From contig CBDAPX010000001.1 of NCBI GenBank assembly GCA_965198725.1, positions 248,001 to 312,000 on the forward strand: 64,000 nucleotides of DNA. Direction: 5' to 3'. A model generated the notes under the pieces. The model did no database searches. It was not told the origin of the DNA and was given only the letters and a program-made list of their open reading frames with translations. The translations under genes and the position numbers were made by a program. Numbering within the stretch: the first letter of the stretch is position 1; each line of letters starts with the position of its first letter. This DNA comes from CBDAPX01 sp965198725 (GTDB taxonomy: Bacteria; Pseudomonadota; Alphaproteobacteria; Rhodobacterales; Rhodobacteraceae). Of the stretch, positions 34,941-44,118 are shown in pieces.

Positions 34941-37322
34941 ATGTTCCTGCTGGTGTTTCGGCTCAGTGCTGCCGGCAGTGTTTACCTATGCTTCAGCCTG
35001 ACCCTTCTCTTGATCCAGAGAGCTTTTGTGACAGGGATGGTGGGACGGGCCAGTCAGCGGATGTTGAGCGCTTGGCGCCGTTGGAAAGTACGCAACATCT
35101 TTCACGGCATCTACCCGCTCGCATATACCGAAGCGTTGCGCAAAAGCGGGAACAAATCCTACCGCCTGTCCGTTCTAAAAAACGCAGGCTTGCCCGTGCC
35201 GGATGGCTTGGTGATCCGTTCCGACGCGATACAAGCCTATAGCGGCATGTCAAAGAAACAAAAGAAGAAATTCTCCCGGCTTATCTGGAAAATGGTTGGA
35301 GAGGAAAGCTGTGTAATCCGCAGTTCGGCGATGGGCGAAGATGGCAGCGACCAGAGCTTTGCAGGTGTGTTTGAAAGCGTGCTGGAGGTGCAGAAAAAGG
35401 GGATGCGCAAAGCCTTGGACAAGGTCGTAAAATCCTTCTCCTCAACGCGCGCGTCCAGTTACAACGCCGAGAACACGGCCGACCATGACGGCAACATCCT
35501 TGTTCAAAAGATGATCCGTTCAGAATACGCCGGGGTCCTGTTCACCCAGGACCCAAGTGCACCGGGGTTGATGATGGTGGAAATGGTTGCCGGTCAGGGC
35601 GATGACCTTGTGTCCGGGCGGGTGACGCCGCAAAGCCTGCGGTTCGGACGGTTTTCCAAAGCCGCATTCGATGACGAGGTGGCGCCGATCGATCTGTCTC
35701 CGCTTCTGGACCTTGGGGACAAGATCGAAAGAACCTTCGGATCTCCGCAGGATATTGAATGGGCTTATGCGGATGGTGTTTTCCATATCGTCCAAAGCCG
35801 GGACATCACGACGATTTCCAGGGGCAAATCCGTGGGAATGGTACGAGAAGCGGAATGGCAGCGGATCCTGGGCATGTATCAGGACGCGGATCCTGACGAG
35901 GAAATCCTTGAACAAGATGAAATGTTCGAGGTTTTGCCACGCCCCACACCGCTGTCTTTCGACCTTATGGCCCGCCTCTGGGCATCAGGGGGCAGCGTCG
36001 ATTTGGCTTGCCGTGATCTCGGCGTGACATACAGCCTGCCCGAAGGACGACCGGGACATCTGGTCAGCGTCTTTGGTCGCACATTCGTAGATCGCAGATT
36101 AAAGGACGCCATGGCTTTGCGGTTGAACAAAGCCAAAGCGCGGCAGCTCCGGAAAATGACCAGCCCGGTTATGACCCGGTTTCGTCAGGAAACGATGCCT
36201 GCTTTACAAGACGAGATCTGCATCTGGAAGGCCATTGATTTCAACGCTCTACCAGAGAAGCAGATCGTGACCAGCATTCGCAAATTGGTCGAAAAGCTGA
36301 CCCGCGAAGTCTATGTCGAGGCTGAAAAAATCAACATCTTGGCCAGTTTCACGCAAACAGAGGCGTCGAATTTTGCAGCCGATGATAAGAAGGCGCATGA
36401 ACGCATGATGAACCCTGTCCTGCGCCACGCGCCGGTGAGCATAATCAATGCCTGTGCGAGCTTGTCGGACAAAACCCGGGAAAGCACGTTGATGGACGTT
36501 ATGGGGCACCGGGCGATTCTTGATTATGAACTCAGCCTGCCCCGCTACCGCGAAGCGCCGGATTTGTTGTGGCCGTTGCTGGACAGCGCGACACCAACAT
36601 CGGGCGAACCGCCCCGTGATCCGGACGACGCACCGGCTGATCCTGTGGACCTCGCGATTGCTTTTCAGGACCTCAAAGAGCAGGCCAAACACGAAGCGTT
36701 GCGTCTTGTGGACCAGATCAGACGGGGCCTGCTGGCTTTGGCAGAAGCCAATGACATGGGTGACCTGATTTTTTATCTGGAACTCGACGAAGTCTTTGAC
36801 ATCGGAACCACCGATGTAGCCGCGTTGATGACGTTGGCCCGGGTGCGAAAAGAGCGCGCTAAAACACTGCGCAAATTCGCGCCAAAGAACGTCATACTGA
36901 CTTTGCGTGATTGCGAAAAACTGTCGTCGGGGGCGCTGGCGAACAGCCGCGCCGACGGGACAGAAATGGGGGGCACATGTGTGTCCGGCGACCGCGCCGT
37001 TTCAGGTCGCGTTTTTATCGTTCCTGACGGCACCATGCTGGACAAGAGAGCTTTTGCCGGTTTCCTGGACGGGGACATCCTTGTCAGTCGCATGATCAAT
37101 CCGGCCTGGCTGCCGTATGTACAAAGGTCCGGCGCGGTCCTCAGCGAGGTTGGCGGCTGGCTCAGCCACATGGCGATTGTCGCAAGGGAAAAAGGGGTTC
37201 CGATGCTGGTCGGCTGCACCGGCTTGGACCGGCTTGAAACCGGGATGAACATACAGATCGGGCCGGACGGTCATATCTCAATTTTAGAGGCGCAACCCGA
37301 GCAAGCCCTCAAGCAAGCTTAA
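34941..37322 (+). CDS. PEP/pyruvate-binding and PEP-utilising domain protein (PEP synthase-like), 5' end at IS copy 3
   Basis: About 793 residues from the ATG exactly at the IS edge. An N-terminal hydrophobic stretch (MFLLVFRLSAAGSVYLCFSL) is followed by a PPDK_N-type ATP-grasp region: NKSYRLSVLKNAGLPVPDG, IRSSAMGEDGSDQSFAGVFE, QKMIRSEYAGVLFTQDP and QDIEWAYADGVFHIVQSRD. A middle domain of about 370 residues follows. The C-terminal phosphohistidine domain has SEVGGWLSHMAIVAREKGVP with the swivelling His. The layout resembles rifampicin phosphotransferase and PEP synthase; the acceptor is unknown. The true start may have been lost, since the IS has no target duplication here. Promoter supply from the IS is possible but unproven. 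Confidence 0.75.
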   Translation: MFLLVFRLSAAGSVYLCFSLTLLLIQRAFVTGMVGRASQRMLSAWRRWKVRNIFHGIYPLAYTEALRKSGNKSYRLSVLKNAGLPVPDGLVIRSDAIQAYSGMSKKQKKKFSRLIWKMVGEESCVIRSSAMGEDGSDQSFAGVFESVLEVQKKGMRKALDKVVKSFSSTRASSYNAENTADHDGNILVQKMIRSEYAGVLFTQDPSAPGLMMVEMVAGQGDDLVSGRVTPQSLRFGRFSKAAFDDEVAPIDLSPLLDLGDKIERTFGSPQDIEWAYADGVFHIVQSRDITTISRGKSVGMVREAEWQRILGMYQDADPDEEILEQDEMFEVLPRPTPLSFDLMARLWASGGSVDLACRDLGVTYSLPEGRPGHLVSVFGRTFVDRRLKDAMALRLNKAKARQLRKMTSPVMTRFRQETMPALQDEICIWKAIDFNALPEKQIVTSIRKLVEKLTREVYVEAEKINILASFTQTEASNFAADDKKAHERMMNPVLRHAPVSIINACASLSDKTRESTLMDVMGHRAILDYELSLPRYREAPDLLWPLLDSATPTSGEPPRDPDDAPADPVDLAIAFQDLKEQAKHEALRLVDQIRRGLLALAEANDMGDLIFYLELDEVFDIGTTDVAALMTLARVRKERAKTLRKFAPKNVILTLRDCEKLSSGALANSRADGTEMGGTCVSGDRAVSGRVFIVPDGTMLDKRAFAGFLDGDILVSRMINPAWLPYVQRSGAVLSEVGGWLSHMAIVAREKGVPMLVGCTGLDRLETGMNIQIGPDGHISILEAQPEQALKQA

Positions 37323-37526
37323 ACGGCAGCTGAATCTTGTTGGCGGCAAGCACGGCCTAGAGCGTCACAGTACATGCAAAAACATGCGTCAAATGCACAT
37401 AGTTTGGGCACTTGACCAGAAATTAGATCGCGCGCGTCGCCTCTTTGACGGCGTTCCTTTCCTTGAACCCGGGAAAGACCATACTTTCCTGTCATGCGCT
37501 GCGCATTAACAGGGGAAATGACGATC

Positions 37527-38516
37527 ATGAAAAAATTAGCACTTAGCGCCGTTCTGGCCGCGCTGCCCGTTGCAAGCATGGCTGACGGTCACCTGACACC
37601 TGTAACATTCGGCACCAACTGGCTGGCTCAGGCGGAACATGGCGGGTTTTATCAGTCTGTCGCCGATGGCACATATGCCGCCTGCGGCCTGGACGTCACC
37701 ATTGTTTCGGGCGGTCCACAAGTGAACAACCGGGCGCTGTTGCTGGCGGATCGCATTCAGTTCCACATGGGCGGCGACATGCTGCAAGCGTTTAACGCAG
37801 TTGCCGAAGACATTCCCGTCGTGGCCGTGGCGGCGATTTTCCAAAAACACCCGCAAGTGATTGTGGCCCATCCGGATGTCACCAGCTGGGAAGAGTTAAA
37901 GGACAAAACGCTCCTGATCGGGGATAATGGGTTTACCAGCTATTACCAGTGGATGATCGCCGAACATGGTTTCACCGCCGAACAGCGTCAACCCTACACT
38001 TTCAACCCGGCCCCCTTCATTGCAAACACCGAATTGGCGATGCAGGGATACCTGTCGTCAGAGCCATATCTCGTTGAAAAAGAAGCGGGCTTCAAACCGA
38101 ACGTGTTCCTGATTGCGGATAACGGGTATTCCTCGTACGCAACCACCATCGAAACGATGCAGGCCACAATCGACAGCAATCCTGAACAGGTCGAGTGCTT
38201 TGTCGATGCGTCTTTGACGGGATGGTACAATTATCTCTACGGCGACAGCGCGGCGGCAGATGCGTTGATCCTTGAGGCCAATGCAGACATGTCCCAGGAC
38301 AAGATCGACTTTGCCAAGAACATGATGCGCGACGAAGGCATCGTGGACAGCGGCAAAACGCTGGAACTGGGCATCGGGGCCATGTCAGATGAGGTGATCG
38401 GCGACTATTACCAGAAAATGGTTGATGCCGGTGTTGTTGCCGGCGATTTGGATTGGAAATCGGCCTACACTCTGTCGTTCGCCAACAAAAAGGTGGGCAT
38501 GGACATCAAGCCCTGA
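37527..38516 (+). CDS. NMT1/THI5-like ABC transporter substrate-binding protein
   Basis: A 329-residue periplasmic binding protein with signal peptide (MKKLALSAVLAALPVASMA). The mature part is of the SsuA/THI5 type (TFGTNWLAQAEHGGFYQSVA; GLDVTIVSGGPQVNNRALLL; DIPVVAVAAIFQKHPQVIV; EELKDKTLLIGDNGF). This family binds pyrimidine-like or sulfonate-type small molecules. The ATG at 37527 is chosen with AGGGG 11 bases upstream; ATG 37518 is closer to that site. It is first in an operon with ATPase, permease, amidohydrolase, oxidase and two reductases, and a terminator-like hairpin lies directly behind it. Confidence 0.9.
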   Translation: MKKLALSAVLAALPVASMADGHLTPVTFGTNWLAQAEHGGFYQSVADGTYAACGLDVTIVSGGPQVNNRALLLADRIQFHMGGDMLQAFNAVAEDIPVVAVAAIFQKHPQVIVAHPDVTSWEELKDKTLLIGDNGFTSYYQWMIAEHGFTAEQRQPYTFNPAPFIANTELAMQGYLSSEPYLVEKEAGFKPNVFLIADNGYSSYATTIETMQATIDSNPEQVECFVDASLTGWYNYLYGDSAAADALILEANADMSQDKIDFAKNMMRDEGIVDSGKTLELGIGAMSDEVIGDYYQKMVDAGVVAGDLDWKSAYTLSFANKKVGMDIKP

Positions 38517-38535
38517 TCCGATCGCAACGATCAGG

Positions 38536-38558
38536 CCGGGCGTTCGCGCCCGGTTTTT
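38536..38558 (+). terminator. Intra-operon terminator/attenuator with UUCG loop
   Basis: The stem CCGGGCG / CGCCCGG around a TTCG tetraloop is followed by TTTTT, 17 bases after the binding-protein stop and 13 bases before the ATPase gene. Partial termination here would give more binding protein than membrane components, a common pattern for ABC importers. Confidence 0.75.
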
Positions 38559-38571
38559 CTAGGAGCCATAG

Positions 38572-39354
38572 ATGCCCCCGATTGCCCCGTTTTCAGACCG
38601 CCCTGAATTGCTGCGCGCAACGGCCGTAGACAAGGTATTTCCCGGCGATGTGCAAGCCTTGCGCGCCATGTCGCTCAGCGTGCGCGAAGGTGATTTCATC
38701 TCTTTGCTTGGCCCCTCGGGCTGCGGAAAATCAACCGCACTGCGCCTGATTGCAGGGCTTTCAGAGCCGACAGCCGGTCGCATTGAATGGGCGCGTCCGC
38801 GCGCGGATGGCGATCTGGGGGTCGTTTTTCAGGAACCGACCTTGATGCCGTGGGCAACGGTTGCGCAAAGCGTCTATCTGCCGTTCCGGCTGGAAGGCAA
38901 AACGTATAACGCGGTGCGGGATGAGATCCTTGAGGCCCTGAAGCTGGTCGGACTGGAAAAGTTCCAAAACGCCTATCCACGCGAGTTGTCGGGCGGCATG
39001 AAGATGCGCGTATCCATTGCCCGGGCGATGGTGACGCAACCCAAACTGATCCTGATGGACGAACCTTTTGCCGCGCTTGACGAGATCACCCGTTTCAAAC
39101 TGAACAATGACCTTCTGGACATGCAGGCGCGGATCGGCTGCACGGTCATCTTTGTCACCCATTCGGTGTTTGAAAGCGTCTTTCTGTCTGATCGCATCGT
39201 GGTCATGGCCGCCCGACCGGGCCGGGTGATCGAAGAGCTGCATGTCGACGAACTGTATCCACGGGATGAGGCATTCCGAACCTCCGCTGAATACGCCGCC
39301 CACTGTCGGGCAGCATCACAAGCCTTGGAACAGGCGATGGGGGCCGCTGCATGA
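38572..39354 (+). CDS. ABC transporter ATP-binding protein (SsuB/TauB type)
   Basis: A 260-residue importer ATPase. Walker A LLGPSGCGKSTALRLIAG is near residue 45, Q-loop VVFQEPTLMPW near 90, signature ELSGGMKMRVSIARAM near 140, Walker B LILMDEPFAALDE, and the H-loop His is in IFVTHSVFESVFLSDR. AGGAG lies just upstream of the ATG. It energises uptake of the ligand caught by the upstream binding protein. Its stop overlaps the permease ATG (ATGA). Confidence 0.93.
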   Translation: MPPIAPFSDRPELLRATAVDKVFPGDVQALRAMSLSVREGDFISLLGPSGCGKSTALRLIAGLSEPTAGRIEWARPRADGDLGVVFQEPTLMPWATVAQSVYLPFRLEGKTYNAVRDEILEALKLVGLEKFQNAYPRELSGGMKMRVSIARAMVTQPKLILMDEPFAALDEITRFKLNNDLLDMQARIGCTVIFVTHSVFESVFLSDRIVVMAARPGRVIEELHVDELYPRDEAFRTSAEYAAHCRAASQALEQAMGAAA

Positions 39355-40223
39355 GCCTGTCCGGAACCGACCCCACCACCACATCCGCCGAAACGCCTGT
39401 CATTGATCAGGAAGAGGCCCGCCGCGCGCGGCGACGCAAAATCGAAAGTACAGCGCGCTGGTTGTTGCCCATTCTGGTGATGGTCCTGATGATCTGGTTG
39501 TGGGACCGGATTGTCGTCTGGAATGAGATCCCGCATTTCATCCTGCCCAGCCCCGCCCGTGTTTGGGGCAGTCTGACAGGCGACTGGGCCATCTTGTGGG
39601 ACTCGGCCCTGCTGACCGGGCGCATTACCTTGATGGCGCTGACCATCGCGGTGATCGGCGGTGCCGGATTGGCCATTTTGTTTAATCAAAGCAAGATGAT
39701 AGAGTTATCGCTCTACCCTTACGCTGTCATTTTGCAGGTGACACCGGTCGTCGCGATTGCACCGCTGATCTTTATCTATGTCGACAGCAAAACAGTTGGC
39801 ATGTTGCTTTGCGCATGGCTGGTGGCGTTTTTTCCGGTGCTGAGTTCGACGACATTGGGCCTGAACTCTGTCGATCATAACCTGCGGGACCTCTTTCGCA
39901 TCTATGGCGCGTCGCGCTGGCAGCGGCTTTGGATGCTGCAACTGCCCTCGGCGCTGCCGTATTTTCTGAGCGGGCTAAAGATTGCGGGCGGATTATCCCT
40001 GATCGGGGCGGTGGTGGCTGAACTGGTCGCTGGCACAGGCGGCGTCGGCACCGGCTTGGCCTTCCGAATCCAGGAAGCCGGTTACCGCCTGAATATTGCG
40101 CGGATGTTTGCCGCGCTCGCCCTCGTTGCCGCGATGGGTGTCTTCATATTCGCCGCACTCTCGCTGTTGTCTCATATGCTGCTGCGCAAGTGGCATGAAA
40201 GCGCCATCAAACGGGAGACGTGA
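39351..40223 (+). CDS. ABC transporter permease (SsuC/TauC type)
   Basis: A 290-residue inner-membrane permease with six predicted helices after a charged N-terminus (EEARRARRRKIESTARW). The EAA loop facing the ATPase is seen around DLFRIYGASRWQRLWMLQLP, and the preceding segment LNSVDHNLRDL is typical of the taurine/nitrate/sulfonate permease family. It overlaps both neighbours by four bases. Confidence 0.92.
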   Translation: MSLSGTDPTTTSAETPVIDQEEARRARRRKIESTARWLLPILVMVLMIWLWDRIVVWNEIPHFILPSPARVWGSLTGDWAILWDSALLTGRITLMALTIAVIGGAGLAILFNQSKMIELSLYPYAVILQVTPVVAIAPLIFIYVDSKTVGMLLCAWLVAFFPVLSSTTLGLNSVDHNLRDLFRIYGASRWQRLWMLQLPSALPYFLSGLKIAGGLSLIGAVVAELVAGTGGVGTGLAFRIQEAGYRLNIARMFAALALVAAMGVFIFAALSLLSHMLLRKWHESAIKRET

Positions 40224-41494
40224 TGGATTTCTGCGCTCTGCCCAGCGGACACATAACGCTTGCCAACGTCACCGTCCCGGCGTGTTTGATGCAACAGGCC
40301 GGCGACCTGATCACAACCGATATTCATATCGCCGAAGGCCGGATCAGCGACACGCCGGGTCAGCGGGTCGAGATGCGCCGCGCGATGGTCCTGCCCTGTT
40401 TCACGGACATGCACGTGCATCTGGACAAAGGCCATATCTGGCCGCGTGCCGCGAACCCGGACGGTTCATTTCCCGGGGCACTCAACACGGTGCGCGCCGA
40501 CCACGCCAATTGGTCCACCGAGGATTTGCGACCGCGGATGGAATTTGGTTTGGCGTGCGCCTATGCCCATGGCACGCGGGCTGTGCGCACCCATTTGGAC
40601 AGCATCCCGCCGCAACCCCAGATTACGTGGCCCTTGTTTGCCGAGCTGCGGTCAGACTGGAACGGCAAAATTGACCTTCAGGCGGTGTGCCTGATCGGAT
40701 GCGATCACTTCTCGGAAGAGGGCGATTTTCGCGTAACCGCCGACCTGGTGGCCGAACACGGCGGCGTTCTGGGCATGGTGACCTACCCCGTTCCTGACCT
40801 GCGCGACCGGCTCTACGGCTTTTTCCGCCTCGCGGCACAGCGGGGTCTTGATGCCGACTTCCATGTCGATGAAACGATGGATGCGTCTTCGGAAACCCTT
40901 CGTCTGATTGCCGAGGTGGCGCTGGACATCGGTTTTGCCGGGCGGATCGTTGTCGGCCATTGCTGTTCGCTGTCGACACAGGATGAGGCCCGCGCGCTCG
41001 ACACGCTCGACCTTGTGGCAAAGGCGGGCTTGCATGTTGTCAGCCTGCCCATGTGCAACCTTTATTTGCAGGATCGCAGCCCGGCTGGGATGTCCAGAAC
41101 ACCACGCGGGCGCGGCGTGACCTTGGTGCATGAGATGAAGGCGCGCGGCATCCCAGTTTCTTTCGCCTCTGACAACACCCGCGATCCGTTCTACGCCTAT
41201 GGCGATCTGGATATGCTTGAGGTGATGCGACAGGCAACACGCATCGCCCATGTGGATCACAGCGATCGGGATTGGGTCACCTCCTTTGTGACCCAACCGG
41301 CGGCGACTTGCGGGTTTGCGGCGCAAAGCCTGAGCCCGGGCGACCCTGCGGACCTTGTCATCTTCAAAGCGCGCGAATGGACAGAGCTGTATGCCCGCCC
41401 GCAATCCGACCGGATCGTTTTGCGGGGCGGGAAAGCGATTGACCGCACCTTGCCCGATTACGCCACCCTCGATCATTTGTGGGAGACATCATGA
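40220..41494 (+). CDS. Amidohydrolase, cytosine deaminase-like
   Basis: A 424-residue metal-dependent hydrolase of the cytosine deaminase/AtzB group. Metal ligands are HxH in CFTDMHVHLDKGHIW (near residue 65), His in DADFHVDETMD (near 215), His in IVVGHCCSLS (near 250) and Asp in VSFASDNTRDPFYAYG (near 315). The C-terminal beta-sandwich has SPGDPADLVIFKAREW. In the operon it follows the transporter genes, so the imported compound is probably an N-heterocycle, cyclic amide or amidine hydrolysed by this enzyme; the exact substrate is not deducible. The ATG overlaps the permease stop. Confidence 0.85.
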   Translation: MMDFCALPSGHITLANVTVPACLMQQAGDLITTDIHIAEGRISDTPGQRVEMRRAMVLPCFTDMHVHLDKGHIWPRAANPDGSFPGALNTVRADHANWSTEDLRPRMEFGLACAYAHGTRAVRTHLDSIPPQPQITWPLFAELRSDWNGKIDLQAVCLIGCDHFSEEGDFRVTADLVAEHGGVLGMVTYPVPDLRDRLYGFFRLAAQRGLDADFHVDETMDASSETLRLIAEVALDIGFAGRIVVGHCCSLSTQDEARALDTLDLVAKAGLHVVSLPMCNLYLQDRSPAGMSRTPRGRGVTLVHEMKARGIPVSFASDNTRDPFYAYGDLDMLEVMRQATRIAHVDHSDRDWVTSFVTQPAATCGFAAQSLSPGDPADLVIFKAREWTELYARPQSDRIVLRGGKAIDRTLPDYATLDHLWETS

Positions 41495-42885
41495 ACATCG
41501 ACGCCGCCAAGGCCGCGCTGGCCCATTTGGACATCGAAGAAAAAGACACCAACATCCGCGCGTCATCACGCGACTTTTTCTGGTACTCGCCCGTGCTGAA
41601 AGAACGGCTCGAACATGTCGTGGCCGATTTTGTCGTCCGTCCGCGCAACGAGGCCGAGATCATCGAAATCCTCAAAGTGTGTTACCAGCACGATGTGCCC
41701 GTCACGACGCGGGGTGCCGGGACCGGCAACTACGGTCAGGCGATGCCGCTGGAAGGTGGCTGTGTCATGCATTTGCGCTGGATGGATCAGGTCAAGGAAA
41801 TCCATCCGGGCCGCGTGATCGTGGAACCGGGCTGTTTTCTCAAGGATCTGGATGCGGCTTGTAAGGCGCATTCCAATCAGGAAATCCGCATGTTCAGCAG
41901 CACATGGGCCACGGCAACCATTGGTGGCTTCATTGCCGGCGGGTCCGGTGGCGTGGGGTCCTGCACCTGGGGCAGCTTGCGTGATTTGGGCAATATCATC
42001 CGTTTGCGCGTTGTCACGATGGAAGAAGAGCCGCGGGTGCTGGAATTTCGGGGAGAGGAACTGGCCCGCGTCAGCCATGCCTATGGCACAAACGGGATCA
42101 TCACAGAAATCGAGATGCCGCTTGCCCCAGCCTATGACTGGGTCGAGATGTTCGTCAAAACCAAGGATTTCGTCGCCGCCGCGCAGTTTGCCGAGGAACT
42201 GGCCAACGAAGACGGGATCCTGATCAAGCTCGCCACCGTATTCGAAGCACCAACTGCCAAGGATTATTTTCGCCGCGTGGCGCCTTATGTGGAGGCCGAT
42301 GATCACCTGATCGGCCTGATGGTCGCGCCCCATTCAATGGACGGGTTTGACACGTTCCTGAACCGACGGTCTGATCTGGACCTGATCTATCGCAGCGACG
42401 ACAACACTTGGGAGCGCAGCCCGGGCACAGTTTTCGAATATGGTTGGAACCACACGACCTTGCGCGCGCTCAAGGTGGATCCGTCAATCACCTATCTACA
42501 GGTGCGGTATGGCTACCCCGATCACATGAAGCTGGTCGAAGAGATGCGCAAAGCGCTGTCGCCCGAGGTGTTGCAACATCTCGAAGTGCTGAAAGAAGGC
42601 GGCAAGGTCATGTTTGCGGGACTGTCGCTGGTCAAGTTCACCACCGAAGAGCGTTTGGATGAAATTGTGCACATGCATGAGGACGCGGGCGCGATGATCT
42701 TCAACCCGCACCGTTACACGCTGGAAGAAGGAGGCCGCCAAACAGTGGACGACCGCCAGTTGCGGTTCAAACGCGAAGCGGACCCAAAAGGGTTGCTCAA
42801 CCCCGGCAAAATGATCGCCTGGGACGACCCGGACTGGGATTTTGCCGAAATGTACGCCTATCCGAAACTGCAACCGTCCGAGTGA
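41491..42885 (+). CDS. FAD-binding oxidoreductase (GlcD / PCMH type)
   Basis: A 464-residue flavoprotein. The FAD-binding PCMH domain shows RPRNEAEIIEILKVCYQHDVPVTTR-type start and the diphosphate loop TRGAGTGNYGQAM near residue 75, HLRWMDQVKEIHPGRVIVEPG, and SSTWATATIGGFIAGGSGGVGS near 135. The C-terminal half ends with LLNPGKMIAW, the standard end of glycolate/lactate-oxidase-type FAD enzymes. It probably oxidises an intermediate of the catabolic route encoded by this operon. The ATG at 41491 overlaps the preceding stop (ATGA). Confidence 0.87.
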   Translation: MNIDAAKAALAHLDIEEKDTNIRASSRDFFWYSPVLKERLEHVVADFVVRPRNEAEIIEILKVCYQHDVPVTTRGAGTGNYGQAMPLEGGCVMHLRWMDQVKEIHPGRVIVEPGCFLKDLDAACKAHSNQEIRMFSSTWATATIGGFIAGGSGGVGSCTWGSLRDLGNIIRLRVVTMEEEPRVLEFRGEELARVSHAYGTNGIITEIEMPLAPAYDWVEMFVKTKDFVAAAQFAEELANEDGILIKLATVFEAPTAKDYFRRVAPYVEADDHLIGLMVAPHSMDGFDTFLNRRSDLDLIYRSDDNTWERSPGTVFEYGWNHTTLRALKVDPSITYLQVRYGYPDHMKLVEEMRKALSPEVLQHLEVLKEGGKVMFAGLSLVKFTTEERLDEIVHMHEDAGAMIFNPHRYTLEEGGRQTVDDRQLRFKREADPKGLLNPGKMIAWDDPDWDFAEMYAYPKLQPSE

Positions 42886-43475
42886 GGTCAAAGGCACAAT
42901 CCGCCTTGGTTCTTGCCGCGCATCCTGTCCCGGACAGCTATAACCAGGCGCTGCATCACCGGGTGGTCGAGACGCTGACCGCCCGTGGCTGGCAGGTCGA
43001 TGATTGCGATCTTTATGCAGAAGGTTTTGACCCGGTGATGTCCGAAGCAGACCGGCGCGCCTATCACGAGGTGCCGGAAAACACCGGCCCGGTTCAGAGT
43101 TATGTCGAGCGCCTGCGCGCGGCGGATGCGCTGATCATGGTTTTTCCGGTGTGGAATTTCGGCTATCCCGCAATGCTCAAAGGATTTCTGGACCGTGTAT
43201 TTCTGCCCGGTGTTTCGTTCCGGCTGGAAAATGGCAAGGTTGTCCCGAACCTGACGCGCATCCGGCGCTTGGCGGCGGTCACGACCTATGGCGGCACGCG
43301 CCTGCGCGCGATGCTCAGTGGGGATCCGCCGCGCAAATGCGTGACCCGGGCCGTCTGGCATGTGTGCCGTCCCCGCACGACCAAATACCTTGCGCTTTAT
43401 GACATGAACCGCGCGTCCCAAGCCAAACGCGAGGCATTTCTGGACCATGTCGGATCACAGTTAAGGACGTTTTGA
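42882..43475 (+). CDS. NAD(P)H-dependent flavodoxin-fold oxidoreductase 1
   Basis: A 197-residue protein of the NAD(P)H:quinone oxidoreductase/flavodoxin_2 family, using a GTG start that overlaps the previous stop (GTGA). Signature segments are LVLAAHPVPDSYNQALHHRV at the N-terminus (FMN phosphate loop), ADALIMVFPVWNFGYPAMLKGFLDRVF near residue 85 and TYGGTRLRAML near 135. It may supply reduced flavin or reduce an intermediate or quinone in the pathway. Confidence 0.86.
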   Translation: MRSKAQSALVLAAHPVPDSYNQALHHRVVETLTARGWQVDDCDLYAEGFDPVMSEADRRAYHEVPENTGPVQSYVERLRAADALIMVFPVWNFGYPAMLKGFLDRVFLPGVSFRLENGKVVPNLTRIRRLAAVTTYGGTRLRAMLSGDPPRKCVTRAVWHVCRPRTTKYLALYDMNRASQAKREAFLDHVGSQLRTF

Positions 43476-44071
43476 TGCGGGCGCTCATCGTGTTTTACCA
43501 TCCCAAAGAGGACAGCTTTAACGCAGCCGTCCTGGCCACGGTCATATCCTGTCTGGAAGCTGCGCAGATCAACTTCCGGCTACGCGATCTTTATCGCACC
43601 GGGTTCTCACCGGTTCTGACCGGGCACGAGCTGGACATCTACCTTGATGAAAGCTGCAACGTCGATCCGGTTGCCGATGATGTCGCGGATCTGCAATGGG
43701 CGGATACCTTGATCTTTGTCTATCCGACTTGGTGGTACGGGCTGCCTGCGATGCTGAAAGGTTGGTTGGACCGGGTTTTGCTGCCCGGGGTTGCTTTTGT
43801 GATGCCAAAGGGACCCGGCGAGAACATTCAGCCGGGCCTGACAAATATTGACCGGATTGCGGTTTTCACGACCTGTGGCGCTTCTTGGTGGCTGACCACA
43901 TTGATCGGCGCGCCGGGGCGGAGAACGCTGACACGCGGCGTGCGAACCATTTGCGCGCGCAGGTGCCGCACTGTCTTTGCCGCGCATTATCTGATGGACA
44001 GTTCGACAGATGCCTCGCGGGCGCTGTATCTAAAGCGGGTGTCGCGCAAAATGCAAAGGTTGACCACATGA
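43475..44071 (+). CDS. NAD(P)H-dependent flavodoxin-fold oxidoreductase 2
   Basis: A 198-residue paralogue of the preceding protein with the same layout: ALIVFYHPKEDSFNAAVLAT, DTLIFVYPTWWYGLPAMLKGWL and FTTCGASWWLTTL. It overlaps the stop of paralogue 1 by one base (TGATG). Two tandem flavodoxin-fold reductases in one operon suggest a two-component flavin-dependent step or two reductions. Its stop overlaps the start of a further gene that is truncated by the IS scar. Confidence 0.86.
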   Translation: MRALIVFYHPKEDSFNAAVLATVISCLEAAQINFRLRDLYRTGFSPVLTGHELDIYLDESCNVDPVADDVADLQWADTLIFVYPTWWYGLPAMLKGWLDRVLLPGVAFVMPKGPGENIQPGLTNIDRIAVFTTCGASWWLTTLIGAPGRRTLTRGVRTICARRCRTVFAAHYLMDSSTDASRALYLKRVSRKMQRLTT

Positions 44072-44118
44072 TCCCCATTCTGGACTGGAAACAGGCGCAA
44101 GAGGACCGCGCGGGCTTT
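44069..44118 (+). pseudogene. 5' stub of a gene cut by the IS scar
   Basis: An ATG overlapping the preceding stop (ATGA) starts MIPILDWKQAQEDRAGF and meets the IS end at 44119. Position and coupling show it was the next gene of the catabolic operon. The opening IPILDW is like the start of 2-oxoglutarate/Fe(II) oxygenases of the isopenicillin N synthase type, but 17 residues are too few to assign it. Confidence 0.6.
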
